Assembly: GCF_000803065.1 (NCBI RefSeq)
Contig: NZ_JSXI01000043.1
Location: forward strand, 20,275 to 84,274
Length of the DNA stretch: 64,000 nt
From: Sphingomonas sp. ERG5
Lineage (GTDB): Bacteria; Pseudomonadota; Alphaproteobacteria; Sphingomonadales; Sphingomonadaceae
Reading direction: 5' to 3'
The notes beneath the pieces are model-generated. The model saw nothing but the letters and a program-made list of their open reading frames with translations. It searched no databases and was not told where the DNA came from. The translations under genes were made by a program, and so were the position numbers. Positions 1 to 8,573 of this stretch are shown here, in pieces (the first letter of the stretch is position 1; every line of letters starts with the position of its first letter).

Positions 1-772
1 CATGCAGATCGGCTGGCCAGTATCGCGCCATGTCGGCGGCATTGTCTGGATAGCCCGCACCGGTCAGGTAATTGGTCAGCGCATCGACCCATACATACAT
101 GACATGGCCCGGGCTGCCCGGCACCTTGACGCCCCAGTCGAAACTGGTCCGCGATACCGACAGGTCGGACAGGCCGCCTTCGACGAAGCGCATCACTTCG
201 TTGCGCCGCGCATCCGGCAGGATGAAATCGGGCTGTGCGTTATACAGATCGAGCAGGGGCTGTTGATATTTCGACAGGCGGAAGAACCAGGTCTCCTCGG
301 CGGTCCATTCGACTGGCGTGCCCTGGGGGGAAACTTTGCCCCCTTCCCCGTCGACCAACTCCTTCTCGTCGTAAAATGCTTCGTCGCGAACCGAATACCA
401 GCCTTCATAGCGATCGAGATACAGATCGCCGGCATCCGCCATCGCCTGCCAGATCGCGGCGCTGGCGGCGTGATGCGCCGGCTCGACGGTCCGGATGAAA
501 CGATCATAGGAAATATTCAACCTGTCATCCATTTCCTTGAAATAGGATGACATTTCATCAGCAAGCGCACGCGTTCCGACGCCGCGGTCACGTGCTGTCT
601 GGACCATCTTCAGCCCATGTTCGTCGGTGCCGGTCTGGAAACGCACGTCGCGCCCCGCCTGACGGTGGTACCGCGCGATGGCGTCGGTCGCGATCGCCTC
701 ATAAGCATGACCGATATGCGGGCGTCCGTTCGGATAGCTGATCGCGGTGGTGATATAATAAGGCTCGCCCAT
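1..772 (-). CDS. metG: Methionyl-tRNA synthetase, N-terminal part (cut by window edge)
   Basis: Charges tRNA-Met with methionine in the cytoplasm. The minus-strand reading begins with ATG at 772 ([20 protein letters not shown]) and stays open to base 1, giving about 257 codons. The class I signature HIGH is present as PHIGHAY near residues 18-24, followed by the typical TGTDEHG segment. The KMSKS loop and the anticodon-binding domain lie outside the window. It follows holB on the same strand after a 380-nt spacer holding a cluster of repeats, so it probably has its own promoter there. I see no frameshift in the visible part. Confidence 0.95.
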   Translation of the reverse strand, partial: MGEPYYITTAISYPNGRPHIGHAYEAIATDAIARYHRQAGRDVRFQTGTDEHGLKMVQTARDRGVGTRALADEMSSYFKEMDDRLNISYDRFIRTVEPAHHAASAAIWQAMADAGDLYLDRYEGWYSVRDEAFYDEKELVDGEGGKVSPQGTPVEWTAEETWFFRLSKYQQPLLDLYNAQPDFILPDARRNEVMRFVEGGLSDLSVSRTSFDWGVKVPGSPGHVMYVWVDALTNYLTGAGYPDNAADMARYWPADLH

Positions 773-932
773 GCCGGGCCTCCTAGCGCGGTTCGCGCGC
801 GATTAGAACCACCGACACGGCACTCATGCGCGATTCAAGACCAGCCCCGGCATTGGCAATGAGGGAAAGCGCCTGGTCGATGCCCGGCGCGAATGGCTCT
901 TTGACATGACTGGTTCACGACGAAAAACGCGC

Positions 933-1120
933 CACGCTGTTATGGCGGGAACAGCGTGCGCCTGTTGCTGATACGCGGATCGGCGATGCTGTTTTTATGC
1001 TGTTACCATGCTGTTATTCAATAACAGCATAGATGCCGGTATCTTATTGATAAACATCAAGAAAACTGCCGCCGATTTCCAACATAACAGCATGAAAAAA
1101 ATATCGGCAAATAACAACAT
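933..1120. repeat. Cluster of ATGCTGTT octamers and palindromes upstream of metG
   Basis: The spacer between the holB stop (1154) and the metG start (772) is AT-rich for this genome. It holds the octamer ATGCTGTT at 986, 997 and 1008, exactly 11 bp apart, and the same octamer inverted (AACAGCAT) at 1023 and 1086, with a one-mismatch copy (AACAACAT) at 1113. Bases 1008-1017 and 1021-1030 form a perfect 10-bp inverted repeat around a 3-nt centre. A variant, CACGCTGTT (933-941), is mirrored by AACAGCGTG (950-958). Helically phased copies suggest a binding array for a DNA-binding protein, perhaps controlling metG. No protein is known to me for this site. Confidence 0.6.
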
Positions 1121-1153
1121 CCGGGCATATCGATCAGGCCCGGAAAACCGGCC

Positions 1154-2137
1154 TCACCGCTCGGCGAGCGTCGCCACCAGCCCAGCCATCTCGAACACCG
1201 TCGCCTGCGCGTCGAGCGACAGGCCGCGCGCGCTGGCCGACAGCGCACGTGCCGCATCATAGCTGTTCAGCGCGGTTTGCAGGGCAGCCCCGCGCTTTCC
1301 AGGCGCAGCGGCAGCGATGAAAGCGGGCGCGCGGTCGAGAAACGCCTCGTAGCGCGGTTGCGCGGCTTTGGGCGACAGCAGCTTGGCCAGCTTCGCGCGC
1401 TGCGCATTGCTCGGGTCCCCATCCCTCGCGATCCCGATCAGCGCCGTATCGAGCGCCGCCATATCGAGCCCGGCAAATCCCAGTGCCCGGCCCGGCGATC
1501 CCTGCCCCGCCGTCACCAGCGCGGCGATCTCCGCATCCTTGGCGTCGGGCAGCTGCGCGCGCAAAACGCGCTCCATCGCGACATCGTCGAGCGGGTCGAA
1601 GCGCAGCAGCCGGCAGCGTGACCGGATCGTCGGCAGCAGCCGACCGGGCGCGTGGCTGATGAGCAGGAAGATGGTGCCGGCGGGCGGTTCCTCCAGGCTC
1701 TTGAGCAGCGCGTTCGACGCGCCGGGCCGCTCGACTTCGTCGATCGCGTCGATCAGCACGATGCGGCGCGAGGACATCGATGGCGTGGTCGCGAACATCG
1801 GCCCAAGTGCACGAACTTGCGCGATCGGAATGCTCCGCGCGAGATCCTGGCCGGGCTTGTCGGCATCCTTGGGCTGGCGCGTCAATTCGCGGTAATCGGG
1901 GTGCGATCCGGCAGCGATCAGTGCGCGGGTGCGATCGCCTTCCGGCACATCGTAACCCGGCGGAAGCGCCCCCGGGTTGGCACCTTCGGCCAGCAGGCGC
2001 AACGCGGCGATCCGGGCGAAACTCGCCTTGCCCACGCCTTCGGGGCCCGCGAACAGCCAGGCATGGTGCAATGTCCCGCCCGCCATCGCCGCGGCAAAGG
2101 CAGCATGTGCGGCATCGTTTCCGACCGGCAGTTTCAT
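1154..2137 (-). CDS. holB: DNA polymerase III, delta prime subunit
   Basis: Clamp-loader subunit of the replicative polymerase; an AAA+ protein of 327 residues, the usual length. The Walker A loop GPEGVGK is at residues 31-37, the segment RRIVLIDAIDEVE replaces the DExx box, and the sensor motif SRC sits in RSRCRLLRF. The zinc-module cysteines found between the P-loop and the DExx box in the E. coli protein are absent here. It overlaps the end of tmk by 4 bp, and tmk-holB is a common bacterial pair, so the two are probably translationally coupled. Confidence 0.93.
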   Translation of the reverse strand: MKLPVGNDAAHAAFAAAMAGGTLHHAWLFAGPEGVGKASFARIAALRLLAEGANPGALPPGYDVPEGDRTRALIAAGSHPDYRELTRQPKDADKPGQDLARSIPIAQVRALGPMFATTPSMSSRRIVLIDAIDEVERPGASNALLKSLEEPPAGTIFLLISHAPGRLLPTIRSRCRLLRFDPLDDVAMERVLRAQLPDAKDAEIAALVTAGQGSPGRALGFAGLDMAALDTALIGIARDGDPSNAQRAKLAKLLSPKAAQPRYEAFLDRAPAFIAAAAPGKRGAALQTALNSYDAARALSASARGLSLDAQATVFEMAGLVATLAER

Positions 2138-2760
2138 GGCAGCAGATCGGCGAGACCGGTGAGCAATGCCTCGGTTACCGCTTCGGGCGATCCTGATGCG
2201 TCGATGCGGCGCACCCGGTCGGGTTCATGCTCGGCATAGCTCCGGAACGCCGCCGCGACCTGGGCGTGGAAGTCGTCGCCCCGCGCCGCGAACCGGTCCG
2301 CTGCCGCGCCATCACGATCATCGGCACGGGCACGCCCCTGATCGAGCGGTACTTCGAGGATGAAAGTGCGATCCGGCAACAAACCGCGCGATCCAAAGCC
2401 GTGCAGCGCGAGCACCGCCGCATCGTCAATCCCGCCCGCCACGCCCTGATAGGCGCGGCTGCTGTCGATGAAACGGTCGCAGATCACCCAGGTCCCGGCA
2501 CCGAGCGCTGGCTGGATCTGCTTTTCGACATGATCCGCGCGCGCCGCCGCGAACAGCAAGGCTTCGCTATGTGGACTCCAGCGTGTGACCGTGCCCTGCA
2601 TCAGCAGCCCGCGAATCGCCTCGGCGCCTTCGCTGCCGCCGGGCTCGCGCGTGACGAGCGTCTCGATCCCGCGCGCGCCCAGCGCCTCGGCGAGGCGCCG
2701 GACCTGAGTCGATTTACCCGCCCCCTCGCCGCCTTCGAGCGAGATGAAGCGTCCCCTCAC
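2134..2760 (-). CDS. tmk: Thymidylate kinase
   Basis: Phosphorylates dTMP to dTDP in the cytoplasm. The protein has 208 residues, with P-loop GGEGAGKST at residues 10-18, the TREPGG motif, and the substrate-binding segment DRFIDSSRAYQG. It starts with GTG at 2760, inside a 4-bp GTGA overlap with the upstream carboxypeptidase gene, and overlaps holB by 4 bp at its end. The dacA-like/tmk/holB run is therefore one tightly packed transcript. Confidence 0.95.
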   Translation of the reverse strand: MRGRFISLEGGEGAGKSTQVRRLAEALGARGIETLVTREPGGSEGAEAIRGLLMQGTVTRWSPHSEALLFAAARADHVEKQIQPALGAGTWVICDRFIDSSRAYQGVAGGIDDAAVLALHGFGSRGLLPDRTFILEVPLDQGRARADDRDGAAADRFAARGDDFHAQVAAAFRSYAEHEPDRVRRIDASGSPEAVTEALLTGLADLLP

Positions 2761-3941
2761 CCGCCGAACAGGCCCATCAGACCAGCCCAGGCCCGGCCGA
2801 AAAAGCCGGCTTCATCGACATCCTTGTCCGCAACCAGCGGCAGGCTCTGCGCCGGCATATCGGGGGTCATCACAACCAGGTCGGCAATGTGCTGGCCGGC
2901 CTTGATCGGGGCCTTGATCGGCCCGTTATAGACCACGCGCAGCTGAATATCGGGCGAGGTCCCCGCAGGAAGGGTTGCCGTCAGGTTGGACGGCGCGACC
3001 AGACCGACGGTGCTCGCATTGCCTAGCTGAACTTCAGCGGTCTCGACCTTGCGGCCCTTGGCGACGATGGGCTTGGCCTGCCAGGCGCGGAAACCCCAGT
3101 TCATGAACTTGACCGATTCCTCGATCCGCTGGTTCGAACTGGTCAGGCCGGCCATGACCATGATCAGCCGACGCCCATTCTGCTGTGCCGATCCGGTGAA
3201 GCCGTAACCGGCCTCATCGGTATGTCCGGTCTTCAGCCCATCGGCTCCGGCAACGCGGCCGAGCAGCGGGTCGCGATTCGCCTGAGTGATGTCGGCGCCG
3301 GCGCCGAGCGTCTTGCCCCAGGTGAAATTCGGCAGTGAATAGAACTTCTTGTAATAATCGGGATGGTCGTTGATCGTCGCGGCCGCCAGCTTGGCCAGGT
3401 CGCGCGCAGTAACATAGGTCACGCCATTGTCGGGCCAGCCATTCGATGTGCCGAAATGGCTGTTGGTCAGGCCAAGTCGCTTGGCCGCCTGATTCATCCG
3501 CTCGGTAAACGCCGCTTCGGTACCGGAGATGCCTTCGGCCAGCACGACACAGGCATCGTTGCCCGAAAGCGTCACGATGCCCTTCAGGAGATTCTCGACG
3601 CTGACCTTCTCTCCGGTCGACAGGAACATGGTCGATCCGGCGGCAGGGCCATGCCACTGCTTCCAGGTCTCGGGCCGAACATCATATTGCGTGTCGAGCT
3701 TGATCTCGCCCTTTTTGAGCATGTCGAAGGCGACATAGACCGTCATCATCTTCGCCATCGACGCGGGCGGCATGCGCCGGTCGGGGTCCTTGGAATAGAG
3801 GATCGCCCCTGACGACAGGTCAGTCAGATAGGCGACTGGCGCCGGCGTCTCGAACGCTGGCGCGGCGGCCATGCTCGGATTGGCCAGAACAAGCGCGATA
3901 ACGGAGGCGGCGGCGAGCTTCTTTGTCGACAGGTTCTTCAT
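2757..3941 (-). CDS. D-alanyl-D-alanine carboxypeptidase (PBP5/6 type, S11)
   Basis: Periplasmic enzyme that trims the terminal D-Ala of peptidoglycan stem peptides. It has 394 residues with an N-terminal signal peptide (residues 1-27, cleavage after MAAA likely). All three active-site motifs are visible: SMAK at 61-64, SGN at 126-128 and KTG at 237-239. A PBP5-type C-terminal beta domain follows, and the last residues (AGFFGRAWAGLMGLFGG) can form an amphipathic membrane-anchoring helix. It shares a block with rlpA and an mltB-type enzyme, so this is a cell-wall remodelling cluster. The homologue is usually named dacA, dacC or dacF, and I cannot choose between them. Confidence 0.92.
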   Translation of the reverse strand: MKNLSTKKLAAASVIALVLANPSMAAAPAFETPAPVAYLTDLSSGAILYSKDPDRRMPPASMAKMMTVYVAFDMLKKGEIKLDTQYDVRPETWKQWHGPAAGSTMFLSTGEKVSVENLLKGIVTLSGNDACVVLAEGISGTEAAFTERMNQAAKRLGLTNSHFGTSNGWPDNGVTYVTARDLAKLAAATINDHPDYYKKFYSLPNFTWGKTLGAGADITQANRDPLLGRVAGADGLKTGHTDEAGYGFTGSAQQNGRRLIMVMAGLTSSNQRIEESVKFMNWGFRAWQAKPIVAKGRKVETAEVQLGNASTVGLVAPSNLTATLPAGTSPDIQLRVVYNGPIKAPIKAGQHIADLVVMTPDMPAQSLPLVADKDVDEAGFFGRAWAGLMGLFGG

Positions 3942-3969
3942 GGGCAGTCCGTAACGCTAAGGGGATGAC

Positions 3970-4986
3970 TCAGTTCGTTTTCACGATCCTGGCATCTCCA
4001 TAACCACGTCTTGCCACATCGTCACGCGCGCGTTGCGCCAAAGCGTTGTTTGCGAACGGTCCGATCTGCACACGGAAGATCGATCCGGCCATTTCGACCC
4101 GCCCGCCCAGTTGCGTCGCCAATGCTTTGGCGCGACCGGCATTCGAAAGGGCGGCCACCTGGACATAAAGGCCCGGCCCGCCATGTGTCGCTGCTGCTTG
4201 CTGGCGCGGAGCGCTCGGCAGCGGCGCTGGCCGCGCGCGGGGCTCGCCTGGTGGTGCGTAGCTGGCACCCGGCGCAGCGCGGAGTGGTGCGCTCCGTGTC
4301 GCTGTGGGCCGCGCCGCCGTCGGGCGCGGCGCAGCAGCCGTTGCACGCACCGGCAGCTTGCGGCGCAAGGCGGTGAGCAGCGATGGCGGCGCATCGATAC
4401 GGGGCGACGCGGCCTGCCCCTGGCGCAACGCCATCTGATCCGGCGGCGGCGGGTTGACCAGCCGCACACGCACCGGCGCCAGGGCATTCACGCCGAGCAA
4501 TTGGGCCGCGCCGCGCGATAGATCGATCAGCCGGTCATCCGCACCCGGTCCCCGGTCGTTAACCAGCGCGATAATGGTTCGCCCGCTGTCCAGCGCGGTA
4601 ACCTCGACGAACGAGCCGAGCGGCAAGCTGTTATGTGCCGCGGTGATCGCTGCGGGGTTGAAGGGTTGACCCGACGCCGTGCGCCCGCCGCCCACTTCCT
4701 CGCCATACCAGCTCGCATAGCCGACTTCGTCATAGCGCTGCTGCTCACCCGACGTGCCGCGCGGTCCGGTGCCGGAGGGCATGTCGACCGGCAGCGGTTC
4801 GGGAACACGCGCCTGTTGTGCTGGGCCCGGGCGACCAGACGGTGGTGGCGCATAACTCGCCCCATAACTGGGCTCGGCCCCGTTGGTCTGCTGCTGCGCC
4901 TGCAACGGCGTCGCCTCGACACCGCTCCCGCCACATCCGGCAAGGAACAGCGCTACGCCAAGGGCAAATCTATTGTTCAACTGCAT
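3970..4986 (-). CDS. rlpA: Septal ring lytic transglycosylase RlpA-like lipoprotein
   Basis: Cleaves glycan strands lacking stem peptides and localises to the septum in characterised homologues. The protein has 338 residues. A lipoprotein signal ends in LAGC (residues 15-18). A double-psi beta-barrel domain starts around residue 89 (VGYASWYGEEVGGGRTASG) and carries the conserved VNDRGP segment. A long Pro/Ala/Arg-rich linker follows, and a SPOR domain occupies about residues 265-338, which would bind denuded septal peptidoglycan. Its start overlaps the end of the mltB-type gene by 17 bp. Confidence 0.92.
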   Translation of the reverse strand: MQLNNRFALGVALFLAGCGGSGVEATPLQAQQQTNGAEPSYGASYAPPPSGRPGPAQQARVPEPLPVDMPSGTGPRGTSGEQQRYDEVGYASWYGEEVGGGRTASGQPFNPAAITAAHNSLPLGSFVEVTALDSGRTIIALVNDRGPGADDRLIDLSRGAAQLLGVNALAPVRVRLVNPPPPDQMALRQGQAASPRIDAPPSLLTALRRKLPVRATAAAPRPTAARPTATRSAPLRAAPGASYAPPGEPRARPAPLPSAPRQQAAATHGGPGLYVQVAALSNAGRAKALATQLGGRVEMAGSIFRVQIGPFANNALAQRARDDVARRGYGDARIVKTN

Positions 4987-6001
4987 CCGCGAGGAGTCCG
5001 ACCGAAAGAGCGTAAAAGTTCGAGCAATTATAATCGAGGATAACCCGATAATTTCCGGTTAGCAGATACGCGGTTTTCCCCGGACCATCCGGCTCGAGCA
5101 ATGTCGCCAGCACCCGGTCGCCCGGCCAGGTCCGGGTTTGCGGCGTAATGCCGAGCGCACGCCACTCCGCCATCGTTTTCCATCCGCTATGTCGTTCGAA
5201 CACGCGGGGGCAGCGTGGCGAGACGCTGCGGTTGGCGATCAAGCCGCGATCGAACCCCGTGGGGACATTGACCGCCAGTCCCCAGGGCTGGCCCGGGCGC
5301 CAGCCGGCATTGGCGAAATAATTGCCGATCGAGGCCAAAGTATCGGCATCGCTGTTCCAGATATCCGGCTGCCCGTCGCCATCGCCATCCTTGGCGAGGC
5401 GCAGATAGATCGACGGCAGAAATTGCGGCCCGCCGGTCGCGCCTGCCCAGCTGCCCAGCAATTTGCTGCGTGGCAGGCCGCGATCCATCATCTTTAGCGT
5501 GGCGATGAATTCGGACGAGAACAGCTCGCGGCGGCGCCCTTCATAGGCAAGCGTCGCCAGCGCGCGCGGCAAATCGAAATTGCCCATCACGTTGCCGTAA
5601 TTGGTTTCATGCCCCCAGATCGCGACCATGATCGATTCGGGGACGCCGAGTTCGCGTTCGATCCGCTGCAGCCGGAACCGCTGCGCCTGATAGGCGGTGC
5701 GCCCGCGATTGATCCGCGAGGCATCGACATGGCGCGCCTTGTACGGCGCGAAGTTGAGGATCCCCGCGGTCGGGCTGGATCCGCCGCCCGGTTGTGCCCG
5801 GTCGAGTTCGATCACGCGGGTATTGAGCGTCAGCGTCGGCATGACCGCATCGAGCGTCACCGGGCTCACTCCTTGCGCTTGCGCCTGCGCCCGGAGGGTG
5901 ACGAGATAATCCTGGAAACCGGCCTCATCCTGGGCATGAGCCGATCCGCTGAACATTACGCATACACAGGCGGCGAACACCGCCCCGAACCATTGCTTCA
6001 T
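4970..6001 (-). CDS. mltB: Lytic murein transglycosylase, MltB type (GH103)
   Basis: Cleaves the MurNAc-GlcNAc bond of peptidoglycan with anhydro-ring formation. The ATG at 6001 gives a 343-residue protein with a clear signal peptide (MKQWFGAVFAACVCVMF...AHA); the frame is open further upstream but without signal-peptide character. The catalytic glutamate is E132 in IWGHETNYG, followed by the family block RRRELFSSEF and GAMGxxQF-like GATGGPQFLPS. No C-terminal peptidoglycan-binding domain is visible. The start lies 150 nt from a tRNA-like sequence on the other strand. Export to the periplasm is expected. Confidence 0.9.
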   Translation of the reverse strand: MKQWFGAVFAACVCVMFSGSAHAQDEAGFQDYLVTLRAQAQAQGVSPVTLDAVMPTLTLNTRVIELDRAQPGGGSSPTAGILNFAPYKARHVDASRINRGRTAYQAQRFRLQRIERELGVPESIMVAIWGHETNYGNVMGNFDLPRALATLAYEGRRRELFSSEFIATLKMMDRGLPRSKLLGSWAGATGGPQFLPSIYLRLAKDGDGDGQPDIWNSDADTLASIGNYFANAGWRPGQPWGLAVNVPTGFDRGLIANRSVSPRCPRVFERHSGWKTMAEWRALGITPQTRTWPGDRVLATLLEPDGPGKTAYLLTGNYRVILDYNCSNFYALSVGLLADAVEQ

Positions 6002-6153
6002 TTGATCACTATCCCCGGCATTGACCGACCTTGCCACAGCGTTGCCGCGACACAAACCTCCGATGGTCGTGCCTGGAGCACAAAGCGGCGCGGCTTCATA
6101 CCTATTCCGGGCTTGCGCTCCGCCGCCCCGGCGCATTAAGCGCCACAACGCGC

Positions 6154-6215
6154 GGAGAGGTGGCCGAGTGGTTTAAGGCAGCGGTCTTGAAAGCTAACGG
6201 GGGTTTCGACCCGCG
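6154..6215 (+). pseudogene. tRNA-Ser remnant (5' half intact, 3' half degenerate)
   Basis: From 6154 the sequence GGAGAGGTGGCCGAGTGGTT and the bases up to 6192 are those of a bacterial tRNA-Ser: acceptor 5' strand, D arm, and anticodon arm up to a CTTGAAA loop (anticodon TGA). The 3' side of the anticodon stem should read ACCGC but reads GCTAA. There is no long variable arm, no proper TTCGAAT loop (only GGGTTTCGACCC) and no CTCTCC acceptor 3' strand. An intact tRNA-Ser with the same anticodon lies 120 bp downstream. It may be a decayed duplicate or the scar of a recombination event in a tRNA gene. Confidence 0.55.
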
Positions 6216-6337
6216 GAAGCGCGGACCGACGAAAAAGGAATGTAATTAGAATCGCTTAGCGGTAGGTCGGCAAATCGGCGGGTTGGAGCGCTTCCGAGCC
6301 ATCTAGCAGATTTCTAGCCCCGCCGCTGAATCGGTAT

Positions 6338-6427
6338 GGAAGAGTGTCCGAGTGGTTTAAGGAACTGGTCTTGAAAACCAGCGACGGGGCAACCCGTCCG
6401 TGGGTTCGAATCCCACCTCTTCCGCCA
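6338..6427 (+). tRNA. tRNA-Ser (anticodon UGA)
   Basis: A complete class II tRNA of 90 nt with encoded CCA. The acceptor strands GGAAGAG (6338-6344) and CTCTTCC (6417-6423) pair fully and are followed by discriminator G and CCA. The anticodon stem CTGGT/ACCAG encloses loop CTTGAAA, giving anticodon TGA at 6372-6374. A long variable arm (GACGGGG...CCCGTC) fits serine. The T arm reads GTGGG-TTCGAAT-CCCAC. Accessory genes begin immediately downstream, as is common beside tRNA genes used as integration sites, although no integrase is visible here. Confidence 0.97.
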
Positions 6428-6481
6428 ATCCCAACGAAGCGCACTCGTTGCGGCGAGTGAGTCATATGGCAGTCTCGAGCT

Positions 6482-6871
6482 ATGTTGAAGGTACGACGCG
6501 ACAAACTGCCAAAAGGTTGGGCCTACCCGTTAAAGGCGTCGATCCTCGACCAAGCGGTCTCGGATGCGGGCATTTTCACTTCAGTGACACTATTTCTCCA
6601 TCATGGAGCTTTCTGGGCAAAGCGCCCCCTCTTCCACGCCAATTTCTATCTCGTCGGTGCATTGGTAAAAAACGAGGAAGAGGAATTCTGGATCGGTTGT
6701 CGGTCGGTCGCGGCAGCGGATTGCAGCGAAGCCCGCAGCTTTATCGAGGCGGAGGCCATACCGGCGTTTACTAAGTGGGCAGCGGAGCTAGAAGTCCTGC
6801 CAGCCAATTCCACCCGCCGGAAGTCGCACGGAATCACGAGAGATTGGAGTGCTACGACTCCTAACGAGTAG
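6482..6871 (+). CDS. Conserved small protein of unknown function
   Basis: 129 residues beginning MLKVRRDKLPKGWAYPLKAS and containing the segment ALVKNEEEEFWIGCRSV, with two short Cys-containing stretches. The pattern (opening KLPKGWAYPL, later FTKWAAELEVLPANS) resembles small proteins I remember beside tRNA genes and accessory regions of sphingomonads, but I cannot assign a function. No signal peptide or membrane segment is present, and the Shine-Dalgarno is weak. A hairpin at 6878-6909 follows closely and could end its transcript. The reading frame is convincing mainly because its amino-acid composition is protein-like; it may be a non-essential relic. Confidence 0.55.
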   Translation: MLKVRRDKLPKGWAYPLKASILDQAVSDAGIFTSVTLFLHHGAFWAKRPLFHANFYLVGALVKNEEEEFWIGCRSVAAADCSEARSFIEAEAIPAFTKWAAELEVLPANSTRRKSHGITRDWSATTPNE

Positions 6872-6877
6872 TCGTAA

Positions 6878-6909
6878 CAGCACCCCACGCCCGAGGGCGC
6901 AGGGTGCTG
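6878..6909 (+). terminator. Hairpin after the 6482-6871 gene
   Basis: CAGCACCC (6878-6885) pairs with GGGTGCTG (6902-6909), and CGCCC/GGGCG nests inside. A T-tract is missing, so it may be a weak or Rho-assisted terminator. Confidence 0.4.
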
Positions 6910-7023
6910 GCAGCGTCAGGTGGCAGAAGAACCCTACCCCGCTGCTGGCCCCGATGTTTGATGGCGAGGGTCGGTGGCCTTAACCTCGGCGCGGGCTAGC
7001 CGGAACACCCGCGCAAACTCAAC

Positions 7024-7263
7024 TCATGTGAAACGATCCTCGTCCCTCCGGCAACCGCCAATGGTGGGATCAACGCAGAGCCGCAGGCGCACCACGTCGT
7101 CGGACCAGAATGGCTTCCGACACTTGAGGCAGTGATGCCAACCTACCTTGCGAACGACGCGCCGGTTGTTCCGCCGTTCCGGGCCGTTATCGACACGATG
7201 TGACAGCTCCCCGCAACCTTGGCCTGCGAGGCAGGGGCGAGACGCGGCTTCGCTTCGACTCAT
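7024..7263 (-). CDS. Possible small zinc-binding protein, perhaps degenerate
   Basis: A 79-codon minus-strand frame. Its C-terminal half reads GWHHCLKCRKPFWSDDVVR and then RLRLCVDPTIGGCRR, a C-x2-C...C...C arrangement like the small treble-clef or ribbon proteins that are frequent in sphingomonad accessory DNA. The N-terminal half has no features. It lies in an otherwise gene-free 437-bp gap between 6872 and 7308, divergent to the methyltransferase, whose frame overlaps it only upstream of the true start. It could be a decayed copy of a longer gene, so I hold the call loosely. The rest of the gap shows nothing else. Confidence 0.35.
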   Translation of the reverse strand: MSRSEAASRPCLAGQGCGELSHRVDNGPERRNNRRVVRKVGWHHCLKCRKPFWSDDVVRLRLCVDPTIGGCRRDEDRFT

Positions 7264-7308
7264 TCCGACGCCGGACAGGATAAGGTCGCGATCCGAGGAG
7301 CAAATATC

Positions 7309-7950
7309 ATGAGCATCGCGGGCGACGCCCGTTTCTGGGACCGGAGTTCACGGAAATACGCCTTGAGCACCGTTGCCGATCAGGCCGGATATGAGCGCAC
7401 ACTGGACCGTACCCGCGCCCTGCTCGGACCAGGCGACAGGGTGCTCGAACTGGGCTGTGGAACCGGAACGACGGCGCTCCGGCTTGCCGGCGATGTCCCG
7501 GACTATTGTGCAACCGATATTTCCGCGGAAATGATCAGGATCGCCAATGAGAGATACGCTGCCGATCCGGCCCCGACCCTTACTTTCCGCACCGCGACCG
7601 CGGAAGCGCTTGCCCCTGACGCGCCACCGTTCAACGCGGTCCTGGGCTTCAACTATCTCCATCTGGTCCGCGACTTGCCCGGGACGTTACGCCGGATCCA
7701 TGATCTTCTGGCAGCGGACGGCCTGTTCATCTCAAAGACGCCATGCGTTGGAGAAATGAACCCGCTCATTCGGCTCGCCTTGCCGGTGATGCGCGCGATC
7801 GGTCAGGCCCCTTATGCGGGCGTCTTTCGGGCGGTGGAACTAAACCGGCAAATATCCGCGGCGGGTTTTGACATTCTTGCCATCGAAAACCATGCAACCA
7901 GGGGTAACGACAACCGCCCTTACATCGTGGCACGCAAGAGCCGAGGTTAA
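7309..7950 (+). CDS. Class I SAM-dependent methyltransferase
   Basis: 213 residues; the substrate is unknown. The start is ATG at 7309, eight bases behind the strong Shine-Dalgarno GAGGAG (7295-7300); an open frame further upstream lacks this support. Motif I, VLELGCGTGTTAL, is at residues 45-57; the acidic motif II region is CATDISAEMIRIAN; and LGFNYLHLVRDLP follows as motif IV/post-IV. The fold is of the Methyltransf_11/25 kind seen in small-molecule methylation. It converges with the MarR gene, overlapping it by 4 bp (7947-7950), so the two share their 3' ends. No direct evidence ties it to the cupin operon beyond. Confidence 0.88.
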   Translation: MSIAGDARFWDRSSRKYALSTVADQAGYERTLDRTRALLGPGDRVLELGCGTGTTALRLAGDVPDYCATDISAEMIRIANERYAADPAPTLTFRTATAEALAPDAPPFNAVLGFNYLHLVRDLPGTLRRIHDLLAADGLFISKTPCVGEMNPLIRLALPVMRAIGQAPYAGVFRAVELNRQISAAGFDILAIENHATRGNDNRPYIVARKSRG

Positions 7951-8507
7951 TGGTCGGGGGCGTGACGCACCGGCGCGCGCGCGCCTTGCTCGATGCCGAC
8001 GATCAGCTTGCGCAGCAAGCCAGCAAGGACCTCGCGCTCCTTGATGTCCAGCGCATCCAGGAACAAGGCTTCGTTCGCCATGTCCGTGCGAAAAGCTTGC
8101 TCGGCAAGTGCAGCGCCAGTCTCAGTCAACGCCACCAGCACGCTTCGTCCGTCGCGCGGCGCCTTCTCGCGCCGGATCAGCCCCGCCTTCTCCAGCCGGT
8201 CGAGCCGATGGGTAAGGCCGCCCGACGAAACCATCAGCAACGTGTATAAATCCGTCGGCGTCAACCGGTAAGGCGGCCCGGATCGGCGCAGGGTTCCGAT
8301 GACGTCGAATTCGCCGCGATCGAGACCGAAACCGGCAAAGGTCGCCTCGATGCTCGAGCGCACCAGAGTCGACACCCGATAAGCCCGCCCCAGGATCGCC
8401 ATCGGCGCGGTATCGAGATCGGGCAGTTCGCGTGCCCATTGCCCGCGCAGCCGATCTACATGATCGCCATCGACCTGGCCGGCATTGTTTTCAGTTTTCC
8501 CCGTCAT
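7947..8507 (-). CDS. MarR-family transcriptional regulator
   Basis: 186 residues with a winged helix-turn-helix core: RLTPTDLYTLLMVSSGGLTH is the recognition-helix region and LIRREKAPRDGRSVLVALT is the wing. Such proteins bind palindromes as dimers and release DNA on binding small phenolic or oxidising ligands. The gene is divergent from the cupin/VOC operon, with 153 bp between start codons. That spacer holds two 18-bp palindromes over a likely promoter, so autoregulation and control of the operon are the simplest reading. The ATG at 8507 is used. Confidence 0.92.
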   Translation of the reverse strand: MTGKTENNAGQVDGDHVDRLRGQWARELPDLDTAPMAILGRAYRVSTLVRSSIEATFAGFGLDRGEFDVIGTLRRSGPPYRLTPTDLYTLLMVSSGGLTHRLDRLEKAGLIRREKAPRDGRSVLVALTETGAALAEQAFRTDMANEALFLDALDIKEREVLAGLLRKLIVGIEQGARAPVRHAPDH

Positions 8508-8573
8508 TTCTCACCCCGGGGCGCCAGTTGCGCCGAACGCAGCGCATACACCATCCAGCGTTTCGCGAGAAGG

